A stretch of DNA of 64,000 nucleotides, from positions 7,754-71,753 of the forward strand of contig NOKP01000040.1 of the NCBI GenBank assembly GCA_002682825.1, given 5' to 3'. A model generated the notes under the pieces. The model was given only the letters and a program-made list of their open reading frames with translations. It was not told where the DNA came from and made no database searches. The translations under genes and the position numbers were made by a program. Every line of letters starts with the position of its first letter. Position 1 is the stretch's first letter. Shown one piece after another: positions 61,675 to 64,000 of this stretch. The stretch comes from Neonectria sp. B-13. Lineage: Eukaryota > Ascomycota > Sordariomycetes > Hypocreales > Nectriaceae.

Positions 61675-62440
61675 CTATTGTGGTGTGTCGCTGCCTTTTG
61701 GTGCTTGGAACTCGAAATTAGCACCGATGCGGTCGCTTGTCTCCTGCATCTGCTGGACAATTCCTTCGAGCCCAGAGCTCTTCGGTAACACCATCTTAGC
61801 CCAGTGTTGTAGCTCGTCGGGTACGACAAATGCGAAAAAGATGGCACGGCCGCTCACGATCTTAAAGCCAGTCCTCCCATCTAGGATGGACCTCCAGTCC
61901 GTTAGTAAAATGTCAACAGCTAGAAGGAGATGCATACAAGCCACCCTTCTTCATCGGTACAGTCTTGCTTATAATCCCGGGAAGCCCAAGTTTCTCTGGG
62001 GGAATTTGCAGTAAGCCATTCGAGGCTTGATCGGCGTTCAGCAAGTGTTTGTGAGAGCCGAAGTGGAAAATGGCAACTGAATCACTCGTCCACAGATTGA
62101 CCATCAAGACCCGTAGCCTCGGATGCAGTCGATTCAGGATGCAGTAGTCGTGATCACTTGGTCCGTACGATTTGAAGAGGGCCAGGGAGCATTCTGGAAA
62201 GAAGGATTCGATAACACACCGAACTTGCTTCCAATTGTCAGTATCGACCAGAGCGTTGGAGGGGTCTCGTACCTCATTCTCTAACGTGTTGACCTTGGCG
62301 AATGTCAGGCCAGGCGTGTTCTTGAAGTAATAGCCAACTTCTTCCAATATCGCATCGACTCTCTGTCCCAATTCGGAATCCCCTTGATAAAAGCAGCCAA
62401 ACTCTTCGATTAACCTCTTCGTATCGTCTAGTGAGGCCAT
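61675..62440 (-). CDS. conserved hypothetical protein (two exons)
   Basis: Exon 1 is 62440-61938 and exon 2 is 61891-61675, 239 aa. The 46-bp intron has GTATGC, TTTACTAACGG (perfect branch) and GGAG; splicing joins MKKGGL to SILDGRTGFKIVSGRA. ATG 62440 (MASLDDTKRLIEEFGCFYQG) is the first in frame. The protein is globular with blocks LEEVGYYFKNTPGLTFAKV, LHPRLRVLMVNLWTSDSVAI and IFFAFVVPDELQHWAKMVLP. No named domain recognised; no signal peptide or membrane helix. The frame remains open upstream to 62536, so another exon is possible. Confidence 0.6.
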
Positions 62441-62716
62441 CGTAGCATTTGATGATTGGGGATCAACGAGGGATTTGGGGTATTTCTCGAACAAGCGGGC
62501 GGTCGATGCTGGCAGAAAGGGATTAGCCTTGTCCACGAGGCTGGCCGCCGAATGTCAGCTGGCTGGGTTCCAGCCCAGACGATGTGGCGTGGGAGTTCCG
62601 GCTCCTGCTTGGAAGAAGCAGAAAAGGACACCGACTGTCAAGACTTGTCGCGATTGCAGCCGGGAAGCTTCGGCTGTCGAACAGTTGCTTTAGCCGAAGA
62701 GACACGGGTCAACATG

Positions 62717-62800
62717 AGCCAATGAGCCCAATGAGCCCAATGAGCCAAATGAGCCAAATGAGCCAAATGAGCCCAATGAGCCAAATGAGCCAAATGGACC
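62717..62800. repeat. GAGCCAAAT/GAGCCCAAT 9-bp tandem repeat
   Basis: Nine near-perfect 9-bp units (GAGCCAAAT with GAGCCCAAT variants). The complement (ATTTGGCTC) is the word seen degenerately at 59684-59905. Confidence 0.85.
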
Positions 62801-64000
62801 AATCGGATCAATGAGACCTAGCATGGTTTGGTGAGAGTTTGATAACAACAGAGAAGCGGTCAATGGCCAGGATCGTTGACAGAAAGGCAGGTTGGTGTAT
62901 TCCTTGGCCCCCATCTCGACGATCATAGGGAGTGTTTCTATTGCGATGTTCATAATTATGTCTTCACAACGCGTGAGATACTTCCAACATTCGGATATCA
63001 GGAACAACGCTCCAGGGCTCTCAAGATCCTGCCCCGTCCGAGTTGTTAACCTTCTTGTTGTCCTTTTCCTCGTCCTCTTCAACCTCTTCCCCTCGCTCAA
63101 TTAACCCAGGAGGCCGGTCTCTTAGGTGTAGAGAGTTGTGCAGAGATTGGAGCCATGCCTCAATGGGATGGGCTCATGCGGCCACTTCGCCGACCATTTG
63201 GTTCCAAAGAACCCCCTTATTCACTTGGTGGAGTGGGAACACGCAAGTAAGCCCCCAACAATGCATCATTGTGATCAACTGAAGGAAGTGCATTGACTTG
63301 CAGAGTAACACTCCTTTCCCAGTACAGGGTGTATATGCTAGTTACGTCTTGGTCTTCCCTCCGCGAGAAGGGATTAAAGCTCATGGTCATTCTCAACCTT
63401 CTACCGCAAGTTAGCAGTAATCTAGAGGAGACACATTTCATACTTCACTACAATCAGCTTCAACCATGGAGAGAACTGTGTAGACTCGAACCAGCAGGCA
63501 TGCTACGGCGCATGGTTTCAGAGGCGCCCGGAACACCCAACCGGAAGAGTAACATCAAGTCTAATGCAAGACATGGCCGGCGCCAGTCTATGTGATGGCC
63601 CATTTGTCACGGGCCGGTGCTCACCTCGGCCGCTTAGAGACACGTAGAACAGTGAATATGCACGCTGAAGAGCCGTGACGATCATCCGTGTTGGTTGTAA
63701 ACAATCACTAGCGTATAAGCGTGCTAGGAACTTGCATGGTGCAGGCTGCGTAACCACCCGCAACGCCTCCGTGTGGGGGTAATCGAACTTAGCATCATGC
63801 ACAGCAGCTCGGCTTGATTGCCATCCATCAGCTCGTCAGATGGAGTGTGGGATTTGTCGGGGCTGTGATAAACGCTGCTCTCTTCGGCACGCTGTGCGGT
63901 CCAAGGGTGATCCTAAGCTAGGTGTTGAAAAGTATAAGGATACCATGTGCTCTCCTCGAAGGAAAGGCATATTCACTCACCCTCACATTCAGCCTTCAGC
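62801..64000. other. no complete gene; possible decayed coding on minus strand
   Basis: 62850-63010 on the minus strand reads coherent protein (LFLISECWKYLTRCEDIIMN, AIETLPMIVEMGAKEY) but is short and joins the repeat array downstream; I cannot identify it. The last 200 bp contain a short Cys-rich plus-strand frame (MECGICRGCDKRC, 63840 onward) that runs toward the window end. Confidence 0.3.

Overview
The window is nuclear DNA from a filamentous ascomycete (Pezizomycotina). The signs are short 46-66 bp introns with GT...CTAAC/CTGAC...AG signals, a HET-domain gene, an F-box gene, a FunK1 kinase, a TAM/LaeA-like methyltransferase, a Helo-like protein, and fungal Helitron, hAT and LINE debris. 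Species cannot be told from the sequence. The region is accessory in character: conserved single-copy-looking genes alternate with broken transposons, minisatellites and small repeated gene families. It holds one assembly artefact, a single N at 30667 flanked by a 144-bp duplicated overlap.

Layout. 0-8 kb: the C-terminal end of a DUF3435 tyrosine-recombinase-like gene (broken by an in-frame stop), a DUF3723 gene, a broken coiled-coil gene beside a LINE tail, a small MADS-like gene and a HET gene. DUF3435 plus DUF3723 is the gene company known from Starship giant transposons. 9-16 kb: a near-complete autonomous Helitron whose Rep-helicase frame is cut only by one TAG. 17-27 kb: F-box protein, GPI-type surface protein, OPT transporter and Na/Ca-exchanger-like protein. 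27-30 kb: a dispersed repeat invaded by a hAT element that is itself truncated against a second MADS-like gene. 30-34 kb: a single gene encoding an SbcD/Mre11-type phosphoesterase fused to an SbcC/Rad50-type ATPase, the most unusual gene here.

35-43 kb: a second broken coiled-coil gene beside a LINE fragment, a Helo-like protein with a C-terminal module that recurs in three other loci, and a FunK1 kinase. 43-54 kb: an 863-aa protein ending in a zinc-finger-like motif, a retropepsin-derived gene that has lost its catalytic Asp, a 17-bp minisatellite, a conserved hypothetical gene, a methyltransferase and a small zinc-ribbon protein. 54-64 kb: a LINE tail, a copy of the Helo-module gene, a 51-bp tandem repeat, a third MADS-like gene, a degenerate protein kinase, small Cys-rich ORFs, a C2H2 zinc-finger gene and a conserved unknown.

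Three families recur across the window and tie distant parts together: the MADS-like proteins (5.1, 29.7 and 55.8 kb, with a shared upstream box), the Helo C-terminal module (37.3, 37.8, 39.9 and 54.8 kb) and the coiled-coil N-terminal family (4 and 35 kb). This pattern fits segmental duplication inside a mobile or subtelomere-like compartment. No tRNA, rRNA or CRISPR was seen.
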